From: a bacterium
GTDB taxonomy: Bacteria > Chloroflexota > Dormibacteria > Aeolococcales > Bog-877
Reading direction: 5' to 3'
DNA length: 38,005 nucleotides
Assembly (NCBI GenBank): GCA_021795235.1
Contig: JAJYPP010000028.1
Location: 1-38,005 of the forward strand
Shown here: in pieces, positions 27,420-35,611 of the stretch
Layout: every line of letters starts with the position of its first letter
Numbering within the stretch: the stretch's first letter is position 1
Made by a program: the position numbers and the translations under genes
The notes under the pieces: generated by a model
What the model saw: the letters and a program-made list of their open reading frames with translations, nothing else
Told to the model about the DNA's origin: nothing
Databases searched by the model: none

Positions 27420-27958
27420 GGCGCCGGTCATGGACCACGGGCAGCCCGCTCCCAGCGGGCCCCGGCCGGGGCCAGGTGTTGATGTTGGCGAACCGGCGGC
27501 GGGATAAATCCTGCCGATCCGTGCCGAGTAGTCGACTCTCCACCAGAACCCGGGCGGCTCCTCCAGGGGGGCGACCCCGGCTGGTTTCCAACCGCAACGC
27601 CAGCATGGCAACCGCGCGTCCGCCATAGGGCGGAAGGCGCCGGCTGAGCCCAGATGAGAGGTGTGGCTCGGGCGATCGTGGCTGAGCTGCGCGTGGGCTC
27701 CCGCCTCGGCCGGCCTCAAGGCCGCTCAGCGAAGGGGCGCATGAAGCCGGCTGCAACGAGGGAAGGTACGGCTTCGCATGCCGCGCAGCTCCATAGTTGG
27801 CCGCTCTGGCGAGCTCCACCTCGCCGCAAGAGCTTCCGGGCAACCGAGAAAGCCCCTTCACCTTCCAGCTCCCGGTGCGCCATCGTGAGGTTGCCGCATG
27901 CCCGCATACCGGCGGTGGTCTGGGGGTGGGGTCGTGCGGGCAGCGCGACCTCACCCCC
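27420..27958 (+). ncRNA. Candidate highly structured RNA (strand uncertain)
   Basis: This gene-free stretch is packed with helices. They include GCCCGCT/AGCGGGC (27444-27460) and an 8-bp stem closed by TAAA at 27497-27516. CCAGGGGG/CCCC-gg-CTGG capped by a GCGA tetraloop lies at 27563-27584, and GCGC-g-TCCGCC/GGCGGA-ag-GCGC at 27614-27640. CTGAGCC/GGCTCGG lies at 27644-27671 and GCTGAGC/GCTCAGC at 27681-27730. A multibranch domain is closed by GAAGGGGC/GCCCCTTC (27731-27738 / 27852-27859). It holds an 11-bp helix with a 2-nt bulge (27739-27781) and another 11-bp helix with a 3-nt bulge (27803-27833). Two G-U pairs and the GNRA loop favour the plus strand. An IS605-like omega-RNA on the minus strand is the alternative. 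Confidence 0.5.
27922..27958 (-). terminator. Strong hairpin after the 27974-28426 gene
   Basis: Arms 27922-27934 and 27946-27958 pair over 13 positions with one mismatch around an 11-nt loop. On the minus strand the hairpin starts 15 bp after the stop codon of the membrane-protein gene. No T-run follows on either strand. It could equally form the 3' end of a plus-strand RNA. Confidence 0.5.
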
Positions 27959-27973
27959 GGTCGCTGCGGCCGG

Positions 27974-28426
27974 TCAGCTGTCCTTGAGCAACTCGTCGAG
28001 CTTGCTGCCGTGGTCGATCCTGGTGAGGAGCCAGCCCACCAGGATGAGCCAGACCCATCCACCCAGTGAGAAACCTCTACCAAAGGAGAATTGCCCGAAC
28101 TGGACGTGGCCCACGAGCGCGGCATGGGTCACGAGCGGAATGGTGGCGAACGCGGAGACGAAGAAGAGCACAACGTTGATCAAGGAGTACGCAATCGTGG
28201 GCATGTACCAGGTGCGCAGACCCAGCAAGAAGATGACTGCGATCAGCACGTAGAAGGCGACTTCTGTCTCCAGCCAAAACGTTTGTGGAGCTGTCGAGCC
28301 CGGCGACGCGAAGATGTGGGCAGCAGCGTCCAGCAATGCCACTATCACCATCGAAAAGCGCAACCACTTGACTAACTCCATCGACACCGACGCCGTGGCA
28401 ACTCGGGTTCGGACCTGTTCAGCCAT
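27974..28426 (-). CDS. Four-helix membrane protein of unknown function
   Basis: ATG 28426 is preceded by GAGGAG with about 8 nt spacing, a good Shine-Dalgarno. The 150 residues have a short cytoplasmic N-terminus (MAEQVRTRV) and four hydrophobic segments at about 20-40, 55-72, 80-100 and 115-133. The soluble tail is charged (RIDHGSKLDELLKDS). I recognise no conserved motif; the layout resembles many small DUF membrane proteins and, loosely, PsiE-like proteins. It stands alone between a gene-free region and the structured segment, and base composition is slightly less GC-rich than in its neighbours. Confidence 0.7.
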   Translation of the reverse strand: MAEQVRTRVATASVSMELVKWLRFSMVIVALLDAAAHIFASPGSTAPQTFWLETEVAFYVLIAVIFLLGLRTWYMPTIAYSLINVVLFFVSAFATIPLVTHAALVGHVQFGQFSFGRGFSLGGWVWLILVGWLLTRIDHGSKLDELLKDS

Positions 28427-29418
28427 CCTTGCTACTCCTCATCATCGTCTGTCGGGGATGCAAATCAATGCCACTTCAGTATGGCGCTGGCACGGCGCCG
28501 GCTCACCGGTAGGATCCCCTGGACGACCGGTGGAATCCACGTGGTCCGGTGCCATCGATTCCCCCATATCCGGGAATGTCGCAGTGCATCACCACCTGGT
28601 CACGGCCATCCTGAAGACTGATGCTTCGGATCAATGGACGCATCCGGCCCAATGCGTCCGGCCGTATTGGGCATCGCGCGCACGTGGGTGTCCCCTCCGT
28701 CGTTCCACCGCGCAGAGCGCTTTCTCACGGTCCGGGTTCGGAATCCCTTGCGCGGGTGCCTGCACGCTGCGGTGTTTCCCACGATGCGGCGTACGGGATG
28801 GGGTCGTGGCCGCCGGCTTCCCGATTTCGGGTCCGCCACCGCTCAGGTCGCAGCGTCCGTTGACAGAGTGGGTGAGCGCGCGTGGTATCCGCGGCTGTGG
28901 ACCCACTACTGACTCATCTGGACCCGGGACTGCGTGCCGTGGCCGGGAATCGGAACCCGGGGTCGATGGGACGAGGGCGGGGCCGCCTTCCGCACATCTG
29001 GAACCCGGAGAACTGCAGTAGGAATGCTCGCTGGCTGAGATCCCGGCTTGACCTGGGGCCGCCTGCTGTTACACCCTGCAGTTGGCGATAGGGTCGGGCC
29101 AGGTCCCTCCCGGTCGACTGGTAGCTGGGCAGTGCCGCGAGCGGACGGGTCGGCCGCGACTTCTCGACCAGGCCGGCTCAGGTGGGCCAGTGGTCAGCAG
29201 CTGGAGGTGCCTGTGATGTTGGGCTGTGCGCGAGGGAGATGGTCGAGCCGGCCTCCCGCACCACCTCCGCCAAACGGCGGTCGGGCCGGGCGAGGGTGGC
29301 TGGTGGGCGAGATGAGTAGCGCGAGGGGCGAGGCACCACGGCCCGGTCCGGAGACGGGCCCTGGCAACGGCGCCGGCTGGCGCCAGGGAGCGCCGTAATC
29401 CTGGGGCACTCCAGCAGC
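28427..29418. other. Gene-free kilobase
   Basis: No frame in these 992 bp has a credible start, Shine-Dalgarno or recognisable protein on either strand; those present are Arg/Pro/Gly/Ser-rich and compete in several frames. No tRNA T-arm (GTTCGA) pattern was found. The left part (28440-28660) is less GC-rich and holds the overlapping hairpins listed separately. The right part just upstream of the glycosyltransferase is very GC-rich and contains short inverted repeats such as GGCGCC clusters near 29370-29395. Confidence 0.45.
28636..28672. repeat. Two overlapping, mutually exclusive hairpins
   Basis: GGACGCAT (28636-28643) pairs perfectly with ATGCGTCC (28652-28659). GCCCAAT (28647-28653) pairs perfectly with ATTGGGC (28666-28672). 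The two share bases, so only one can form at a time. The same stretch is also an imperfect direct repeat of GCrTCCGGCC. No coding sequence covers it. Confidence 0.5.
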
Positions 29419-30132
29419 ATGCCAGCACGTCACGGGCTCGCCTGGAAACGGACCCGCTGGGCGGCTGCCCTGCTGGCACTTGCGGTGACCTGCCTGTGGG
29501 CCGGTACCTGGATCGCCACCCCGTCCACCCACCGGCTGCGAGCGGCGGTGGCGTCGTTGGACAAGGCCCACCACACCCGACCCCTCACCCCGGGCCAGGT
29601 GCCCCGGTACCTAGCGGAGGCCATCGTCGCCGTGGAGGATCAGAACTTCTACCAGGATCACGGGATCAACCTCCAAGGGCTGCTGCGGGCCGCCGCCTAT
29701 GACCTGGTCCACCGCTGCGAGTGCCAGGGCGGCTCCACCATCACCGAGCAGCTGGCCGAGGACCTCTACCTCAACGGTTCGGACCACTCCATCTGGGGAC
29801 GCTGGGTGGACATCGTGCTCGCGCTCAAGATCACCGACCACTTGACCAAGACCCAGATCCTGGACGCGTACCTGTCACAGGTGTACCTCGGCAATGAGGC
29901 GGTCGGCGCCCAACAGGCGAGCTCCGCCTACTTCCACCAGCCCTTGGCCCAGGACTCCCTGCCGCAACTCGCGCTCCTGGCCGGCCTGCCCCAAGCCCCC
30001 AGCCTGCTGGACCCGCTCACCAATCCGAGGGGCGCGAGGGAGCGGCGAGCGGCCGTGCTGGCGGCCATGGTCAGCCTGCGGTTCATCACCCCGGGCCAGG
30101 CTCGCCAGGCCAACGCTGCGCCCCTCACCTGA
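29419..30132 (+). CDS. Monofunctional GT51 peptidoglycan glycosyltransferase
   Basis: This enzyme polymerises lipid II into glycan strands without a transpeptidase domain. The 237 residues have a membrane anchor (about 14-31) and catalytic E73 within EDQNFYQDHG. Further motifs are GGSTITEQLAEDLYL (104-118; most relatives have QQL where this has EQL), the LTKTQILDAYLSQVYLGN helix with the second catalytic region, and GLPQAPSLLDP near the end. Size fits MtgA-type proteins. The C-terminus ends just after the GT fold. It may be a shortened class A PBP, but no transpeptidase motifs follow in the 298 bp before the next gene. Start is ATG 29419, with no strong Shine-Dalgarno. Confidence 0.9.
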   Translation: MPARHGLAWKRTRWAAALLALAVTCLWAGTWIATPSTHRLRAAVASLDKAHHTRPLTPGQVPRYLAEAIVAVEDQNFYQDHGINLQGLLRAAAYDLVHRCECQGGSTITEQLAEDLYLNGSDHSIWGRWVDIVLALKITDHLTKTQILDAYLSQVYLGNEAVGAQQASSAYFHQPLAQDSLPQLALLAGLPQAPSLLDPLTNPRGARERRAAVLAAMVSLRFITPGQARQANAAPLT

Positions 30133-30430
30133 GAGGCCCAGCGACCAGGGAGCGCCCGACCAACACCGTGGTCCACCTCGCCCAGGAGTCGTAGAGGGGC
30201 CCCCACGGCCCTCTCCCAGCCCACGCCGAGTCCAGGCAGGCCCAGCCGGCGGGCCCCCTGCGGAGAGAGCGCCTCAGACGGGCCGGCCCACTCCGGCTCT
30301 CTCAGTCCTGACTCAGGGAGAGCGGCGGCGAGTCAGCGATCCTGGCTGTCATGAGCGGATGCCAGCGAGCCGTGACCCGCCACCGCGAGAGCGCCTCATC
30401 CCGTGCCGGTGACGAGGTGGGCCGGTAGCC

Positions 30431-31597
30431 GTGGCCACATCGAACCCCGAGAGCCAGGCTCGATCCGATCGGCTGGGGATGCTGGTGCCGTGGCGGCACA
30501 AGCGGGGGTGGGCCGTGGCGGGGCTGGCCGTGCTGGCTGCCGCGGGGGGCCTCGTCTACACGCGGACCCGGCCCGACCCTTCGCCCTTCGTGACCGCCGC
30601 GGCTCGGTACGGCACGGTCACGGATACGGTGGTGGTGGCGGGCACGCTCCAGCCGGTTCACTCCTGGAACCTCAGCTTCTCAACTCCAGGCGTGGTCGCC
30701 TCCGTCAACGTTACGCCCGGTCAGACGGTCAGCCCCGGGCAGCTGCTGGCGACCCTCGACCCCGCCACCCTGGACGCCGAGTTGACCCAGGCGGAGGCCA
30801 ATCTCACGATCGCCCAGGCCAAACTGTCGCTCGCCGAGGCAAGCTCGTCAGCCGCTTCCGCAGCCCAGGTCGCCATCGACCAGGCTGAGATCAGCATCGC
30901 CCAGACCGCAGTGACCACCGCCCAGGCTGCGGTCAACTCCATCCGCCTCACCGCTCCGGCAGCCGGAGTCGTGGCCCAGGTCAACGTCACAGCCGGGCAA
31001 CCGGATGGTGCCAGCGCCGCGCGCGCAGCCACCAACCCCACAGACATCGTGGTGGAGAGCCTGAGCGCATTTGAGGTGACGGCGAGCGTCAGCGACGCCC
31101 AGATCGGCGCCGTGCATGTGGGGCAGGCGGCGCTGGTGACCCCGGCCGGCCAGGCCCGGCCGCTCCCCGGGAAGGTCAGCGAGATCACCCCCCTGGCCAC
31201 CATCGTCCAGGGGGTGGCTGCGTTCCCGGTGGTCGTAACCGTGAGCGGCAATCCCCCGGGTCTGTTCGCGGGAGCAGGAGCCGAGGTGGCGATCGTCGTG
31301 CAGCGGGTCTCCCACGTCCTGACGGTGCCCGCCAGCAGCATCCACGGCAGCGGATCGCGCGGGACCTTCGTGCTCGTGGTCAAGAACGGGAAAGCGGTCA
31401 AGCAGCCGGTCAAGCTGGGCGCGACCGATGCCGTGCTGGCCCAGGTGACAGCGGGACTGGCGCCAGGCGACCGGGTGGTGCTGGCCCAGAGCAACAAGCC
31501 GTTGCCCTCCGGTGCCACCGGCCTGCTCGGGCGCCGTGCCGCCGGAGGGGGAGCCAAGGCTCATCGCGGAGCCAAGGGAGCTGCGGGGATACCGTGA
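30431..31597 (+). CDS. MacA-like periplasmic adaptor (HlyD/RND-type membrane fusion protein)
   Basis: This is the adaptor of an ABC exporter. GTG 30431 gives 388 residues: an N-terminal anchor helix (about 23-39), a barrel-sandwich half-motif (VVASVNVTPGQTVSPGQLLATLD), and a short alpha-hairpin (about 115-165, Ala/Gln-rich). The second lipoyl half is LTAPAAGVVAQVNVTAGQPDG, and a beta-barrel and membrane-proximal domain with KLGATDAVLAQVTAGLAPGDRVVL completes it. The hairpin is short, as in Gram-positive adaptors that do not meet TolC. It overlaps the ATPase gene as GTGA, so the three genes 30431-33590 form one translationally coupled transporter. Confidence 0.9.
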   Translation: MATSNPESQARSDRLGMLVPWRHKRGWAVAGLAVLAAAGGLVYTRTRPDPSPFVTAAARYGTVTDTVVVAGTLQPVHSWNLSFSTPGVVASVNVTPGQTVSPGQLLATLDPATLDAELTQAEANLTIAQAKLSLAEASSSAASAAQVAIDQAEISIAQTAVTTAQAAVNSIRLTAPAAGVVAQVNVTAGQPDGASAARAATNPTDIVVESLSAFEVTASVSDAQIGAVHVGQAALVTPAGQARPLPGKVSEITPLATIVQGVAAFPVVVTVSGNPPGLFAGAGAEVAIVVQRVSHVLTVPASSIHGSGSRGTFVLVVKNGKAVKQPVKLGATDAVLAQVTAGLAPGDRVVLAQSNKPLPSGATGLLGRRAAGGGAKAHRGAKGAAGIP

Positions 31598-32361
31598 CCG
31601 AGGGAGGCCCCCAAGGGCCGGTTGGGGCTCAGGACTCGGGCCGGCCCTCTGGGGAAGCGACTCGCACCGAGGCTCCGCTCCTGGCACTCGCGTCGGTTTC
31701 CAAGGTCTACGGATCAGGGGAAGCCAGGGTTGACGCCCTGCGGGAGGTCGATCTGGCCGTCTGGGGCGGAGACTACGTCGCCATCATGGGCCAGTCCGGC
31801 TCCGGCAAGTCGACCCTCATGCACATTCTCGGGTGCCTTGATGTTCCGACCTCAGGCACCTACCGCCTCGCGGGTACCGATGTGTCCCGGCTGTCCGAGG
31901 CCGAGCTGGCGGAGGTCCGCAACCGGCAGGTCGGGTTCGTCTTCCAGCAGTTCCACCTCCTGCCCAGGATCTCCGCCTCACGCAACGTGGAACTGCCGCT
32001 GGTCTATGGGGGGCTGCACCCGCGAGCGGTGCGGCGCGAGCGCGCCCGGCAGGCCCTGGAGAGCGTCGGTCTGGAGGACCGCATGGGCCACAAGCCAACC
32101 GAGCTGTCCGGGGGCCAGCAGCAGCGGGTGGCAATCGCTCGGGCCCTGGTCACCGACCCCGACATCCTGCTGGCAGACGAACCCACGGGTAATCTGGCTT
32201 CCGATCAGGCAGACGACCTGCTGTCGATCTTCGACGCGGTTCACGATGCGGGACGGACAGTGGTGCTCATCACCCATGACCCGGACGTGGCGCAAAGGGC
32301 GAGGCGCCAGGTTCGGATCCGCGATGGGCAGATCGTCTCTGACATCACCTCACGCCCGTGA
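31594..32361 (+). CDS. MacB/LolD-type ABC transporter ATPase
   Basis: This is the nucleotide-binding subunit powering the adjacent permease. In 255 residues it has Walker [10 protein letters not shown] (66-74), Q-loop VFQQFHLLP, signature LSGGQQQR (171-178), Walker [14 protein letters not shown] (191-203) and the H-loop LITHDPD. The [13 protein letters not shown] block and size place it with the LolD/MacB/FtsE group. GTG 31594 overlaps the adaptor stop; the first 27 residues are Gly/Pro-rich and look dispensable, so a later start is possible. Confidence 0.94.
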   Translation: MTEGGPQGPVGAQDSGRPSGEATRTEAPLLALASVSKVYGSGEARVDALREVDLAVWGGDYVAIMGQSGSGKSTLMHILGCLDVPTSGTYRLAGTDVSRLSEAELAEVRNRQVGFVFQQFHLLPRISASRNVELPLVYGGLHPRAVRRERARQALESVGLEDRMGHKPTELSGGQQQRVAIARALVTDPDILLADEPTGNLASDQADDLLSIFDAVHDAGRTVVLITHDPDVAQRARRQVRIRDGQIVSDITSRP

Positions 32362-33590
32362 GCTGGATGGAGCTTGCCAGAGGCGCCCTGGAGAGCCTCC
32401 TCGAGAGGCGCAGCCGTTCCATCCTCACGGTGTTGGGGCTGCTGATCGGCATCGCCGCCGTGATCCTGACCGTGGGCCTGGGGGAGGGGGCTCAAGCCCA
32501 GGTCGGCAGCGCGATCTCGGCGCTCGGCACCAATATGTTGATCGTGACCCCCGGATCGGTCGCCACCGCGGGGGTGAGCGGCGGCCTGGGATCGGCGAGC
32601 ACGCTGACCCTGGCCGACGCCAATGCCCTCGCCACGACCACCGACTGCCCCCAGATCAGCCGGGTAGCGCCGGTCTCGCAACACTCGGGGTCCCTGACCG
32701 CCGGGACCAACACCTGGACGGCTCCTGTCTTGGGCACCACGCCCGCCTACCTCGCCATCCGCGACCGTCAGGTGGTCTTGGGACAGCCCTTCAACGCCGC
32801 TGAGGTGCAGCGCCAGGCCCACGTAGCCCTGATCGGCACCGAGGTGGCACAGAACCTCTTTCCCGGTTCCCGAGCCATGGACCGCACGCTCGCCATCGAT
32901 GGCGTGCCCTTCACGGTGGTGGGCGAGCTCAACCCGGCCGGATCTTCGGCCAATGCCAACCAGGACAATCTGGTCTTGATCCCTATCTCGGTGGCCGAAG
33001 GCCTATTCGGATCCAGGGGGCCCTACGCGCAGAGCCTCTCCCAGATCCTCCTGTCGGCGACCGGCCCGAGCACCATGAGCGCCGCTTACCAGGAGGCCGA
33101 CAGCCTGCTGCTGGAACTCCACCAACTTCCCAATCCGAGCGCCGCCGACTTCACCATCACCCCCCAAACCAGCCTGCTCGCGACCGCCAGTTCGGTTTCC
33201 AAGACCATGACGGTCCTGCTCGGCGGCATCGCTGCCATAGCGCTGCTGGTGGGCGGGATCGGGGTGATGAACATCATGCTGGTCTCGGTCTCCGAGCGGG
33301 TCCAGGAGATCGGCCTGCGAAAGGCTTTGGGGGCCACGCCGGGCCTGATCCTGCGCCAGTTCCTGATCGAGGCTTCCCTCCTGGGCCTGGCCGGCGGCCT
33401 GCTGGGAGTGGGCCTCGGCCTGGGCGGATCTTGGCTGGTGCCTTCCTTGCTGCACGCACCCGTCGTCATCTCGTTGCCGGCCGTGGTGGGAGCGGTGCTG
33501 GCGGCGGTTGGGATCGGCCTCTGCTTTGGGGTCTACCCGGCGGCGAGAGCGGCCCGGCTCTCCCCGATTGAGGCGCTGCGCAGCGCGTGA
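32358..33590 (+). CDS. MacB-type ABC permease
   Basis: This is the membrane subunit with one N-terminal helix (about 22-42, LTVLGLLIGIAAVILTVGLG), a large extracytoplasmic MacB core domain (about 45-275) and three C-terminal helices of the FtsX fold (about 280-405). The FtsX fold includes GGIGVMNIMLVSVSERVQEIGLRKALGATP and the closing PARAARLSPIEALR motif. Length 410 is normal. GTG 32358 overlaps the ATPase stop. With a short-hairpin adaptor, the system probably exports peptides, lipids or drugs in a mechanotransmission manner; the substrate is unknown. Confidence 0.94.
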   Translation: MSWMELARGALESLLERRSRSILTVLGLLIGIAAVILTVGLGEGAQAQVGSAISALGTNMLIVTPGSVATAGVSGGLGSASTLTLADANALATTTDCPQISRVAPVSQHSGSLTAGTNTWTAPVLGTTPAYLAIRDRQVVLGQPFNAAEVQRQAHVALIGTEVAQNLFPGSRAMDRTLAIDGVPFTVVGELNPAGSSANANQDNLVLIPISVAEGLFGSRGPYAQSLSQILLSATGPSTMSAAYQEADSLLLELHQLPNPSAADFTITPQTSLLATASSVSKTMTVLLGGIAAIALLVGGIGVMNIMLVSVSERVQEIGLRKALGATPGLILRQFLIEASLLGLAGGLLGVGLGLGGSWLVPSLLHAPVVISLPAVVGAVLAAVGIGLCFGVYPAARAARLSPIEALRSA

Positions 33591-33977
33591 TGCCCCCGTT
33601 CAGCCCGCCGGCACTGGTCCGGGGCCGGACTGGCCTCAGCCCGCTCTTGATGCACGGTCACGCCGCCTCGCCGAGGCCCGGCGGCCGGCGCCGGCGGCCC
33701 GGGCCTGCCTGGCCGCCCACGGCTTGGTCAAACCCGCTGGCACCAGTTCGCCGTCGGCCAGTAGCCCACCGAACCCAACCCTGGGCAAGTCCGCCCGCTC
33801 CGCCTGCCGCTCGCTCAGACCCAGGCCTCACGGTGCGCCGTCCCAGTCACCAACCGCGAGCATCCGGCCAAAGGTGTAGTATAAGCTACAGTTAGATGTA
33901 GTTGCCGCTGCGTCTCGCACCTCTGCTGATGAGCCGCCCACGGCTGGCTCCCCAGCCCTAGCGATTGGGAGCATCGA
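33591..33977. other. Intergenic region before the MFS gene
   Basis: These 387 bp start with GC-rich, Pro/Arg-coding-like DNA without a credible gene. They end in a locally AT-rich stretch (33870-33905) that carries the operator-like repeat listed separately. No clear -35/-10 pair with standard spacing was seen. Confidence 0.4.
33875..33901 (+). promoter_or_regulatory. Three-half-site operator candidate
   Basis: TGTAG (33875-33879), CTACA (33886-33890) and TGTAG (33897-33901) are separated by exactly 6 nt each. They form two overlapping dyads in the only AT-rich patch before the exporter gene. Regular 11-bp spacing of alternating half-sites is typical of a dimeric repressor (TetR, MarR or PadR type) site on one DNA face. 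Confidence 0.55.
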
Positions 33978-35564
33978 ATGCAACGCCTCGAGACTGCGCG
34001 CCGTCCGGCTGAACTGAAGGCGAAAGTGGAGCCAGTGCCGACTCGGCTGGGGGCGCAGTCTCACGACCAGCTCCTGCTCTGGGTCGCTTCCGTCGCCCAG
34101 CTGATGGTGGTCCTGGACATCTTCGTGGTCAACGTGGCCCTCCCCTCCATCCGAGATCAGCTCGGCTTCAGCCCGTCAGGTCTCCAGTGGGTGCTCAACG
34201 CCTACACCATCACCTTCGCCGGGTTCCTCCTCTTCGGTGGTCGCCTGAGCGACCTGCTGGGCCGGCGTCGGGTCTTCCTGGCCGCCCTGGGCCTCTTCGC
34301 AGTCTCCAGCTTGGCGGGTGGCCTGGCCCCTGACCAGGCCACCCTGATCGCCGCCAGAGCCCTCCAGGGGGTCGCCGCGGCGGTGCTGTCACCGGCCAGC
34401 CTGACCCTGTTGACGACGACCTTCCTAGACTCTCGGGCACGTACTCGCGCCATTGGCATCTGGACTGCCATGGGAGGTGTTGGTGGGGCCGGGGGGGTCC
34501 TCGTGGGCGGGGTGATCACGGACTTGGTCTCCTGGCGCTGGGTGCTTCTGATCAACATCCCGATCGGGGTGCTGCTGCTCGGACTGGCCTGGTTTCTGGT
34601 GTCGGAGCGGAAGACCCAGGGCGCCACCGTCGGTGACCTGGACCTGACCGGGGCGCTGTTGGTCACGGTGGGTCTCGGGGCGCTGGTGTACGGAGTGATA
34701 GAGGGGGCTGCCGCCGGCTGGACTTCGATCGAGGCCATGGGAGGACTGGGCGGAGCCGTCGTCCTCATGGTCGGGTTCGGGCTTCAGGAGCGTTGGGTGG
34801 CTCGCCGCCCGCTGCTCCCCTTCGGACTGATCCGGAAGCGCTCGGTCTCGGTCGCCAACCTGGTCATGATCCTGGTGGGAGCCGGCGTCTTTCCCACCTT
34901 CTACTTCCTGTCCCTGTACTTCCAGCAGGTGCTGGGCTACTCTCCGCTTCAGGCGGGGCTGGCCTTCATCCCCCAAACTCTGGGGATCGTGCTCGGGGCC
35001 CAGCTGGCCGGTCGGCTGGTGCACAGGGTTGGCCCCAGGGTCCTGGCCGTGGTGGGCCCCGCCCTCTCCGCCGTGGGCCTGGCCTGGCTGGCCTTCCTGG
35101 GGCCGCACAGCGACTACCTGACCAGCATCATGGTCCCCAGCGTGCTGGCCACCATCGGCGGGGGCATGGCGTTCACCGCCCTGGCCGTGGTCGCCATCTC
35201 AGAGGCCGGCGCTCAGGACGCCGGTTTGGCCTCGGGCCTGATCAACGACGCTCGCCAGATCGGCGCCGCCGTCGGGCTGGCGGTGCTGGCGACCGTGGCG
35301 GCGGACAAGACCGCAGGGGTTCTCCATGGCGGAGCGGCGGCGTTGCTGCCCGCAGCCACGACCTCCGGCTACACCACCGCATTCACTGTGGCTGCGGCGA
35401 CCGCTCTGGTGGCCATGCTGGTCGGACTGGGGATCCCAGGCCGAGGGACGGTCCCAAGTCGGCAGGCGGCAGCGGGCAGCCAGTCCGGTCCGAGTCCGCA
35501 GCTGGCGGGCTTTGGGTGGCGACGTCGATCAAGCGCCCGGTTCGGCTGGTTCCGGTCGGCCTGA
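33978..35564 (+). CDS. DHA2-family MFS drug exporter (EmrB/QacA type)
   Basis: This is a proton-driven multidrug exporter of the inner membrane. The 528 residues should form 14 helices. Motif D1 LDIFVVNVALPSI (46-58) and motif A GGRLSDLLGRRR (87-98) are present. So are helix-5 motif C-like GGVGGAGGVLVGGVITD and later helices with PLLPFGLIRKRS and FYFLSLYFQQVLGYSPLQAG. The tail is Arg-rich. ATG 33978 has GGGAG 8 nt upstream. Regulation by a repressor at 33875-33901 is likely; the MarR gene at 36264-36788 is a candidate, but it is not adjacent. Confidence 0.93.
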   Translation: MQRLETARRPAELKAKVEPVPTRLGAQSHDQLLLWVASVAQLMVVLDIFVVNVALPSIRDQLGFSPSGLQWVLNAYTITFAGFLLFGGRLSDLLGRRRVFLAALGLFAVSSLAGGLAPDQATLIAARALQGVAAAVLSPASLTLLTTTFLDSRARTRAIGIWTAMGGVGGAGGVLVGGVITDLVSWRWVLLINIPIGVLLLGLAWFLVSERKTQGATVGDLDLTGALLVTVGLGALVYGVIEGAAAGWTSIEAMGGLGGAVVLMVGFGLQERWVARRPLLPFGLIRKRSVSVANLVMILVGAGVFPTFYFLSLYFQQVLGYSPLQAGLAFIPQTLGIVLGAQLAGRLVHRVGPRVLAVVGPALSAVGLAWLAFLGPHSDYLTSIMVPSVLATIGGGMAFTALAVVAISEAGAQDAGLASGLINDARQIGAAVGLAVLATVAADKTAGVLHGGAAALLPAATTSGYTTAFTVAAATALVAMLVGLGIPGRGTVPSRQAAAGSQSGPSPQLAGFGWRRRSSARFGWFRSA

Positions 35565-35611
35565 GGCCAATGGCCGACGCCCCCGGGATGGCCCGGCCCC
35601 CAGGACTGCCG

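Noticed and set aside
27600..27660. SAM-riboswitch-like pieces (GGCAACC, AAGGcGCC, GATGAGAG)
   Set aside because: The closing stem and core GGTGCyAA are not present, and no SAM-related gene follows on that strand.
27183..27880. Cyclic-di-GMP (GEMM) riboswitch upstream of the HD-GYP-GGDEF gene
   Set aside because: The GGCAAACC and GACGCAAAGC blocks with the tetraloop-receptor arrangement were not found on the minus strand.
28900..28960. tRNA-like GGAATCGGAACCCGG segment
   Set aside because: It lacks the GTTCGA T-loop sequence and no cloverleaf can be drawn around it.
29035..29095. TPP-riboswitch-like CTGAGA followed by GACCTG
   Set aside because: The second half of the THI element is missing and no thiamine gene is downstream.
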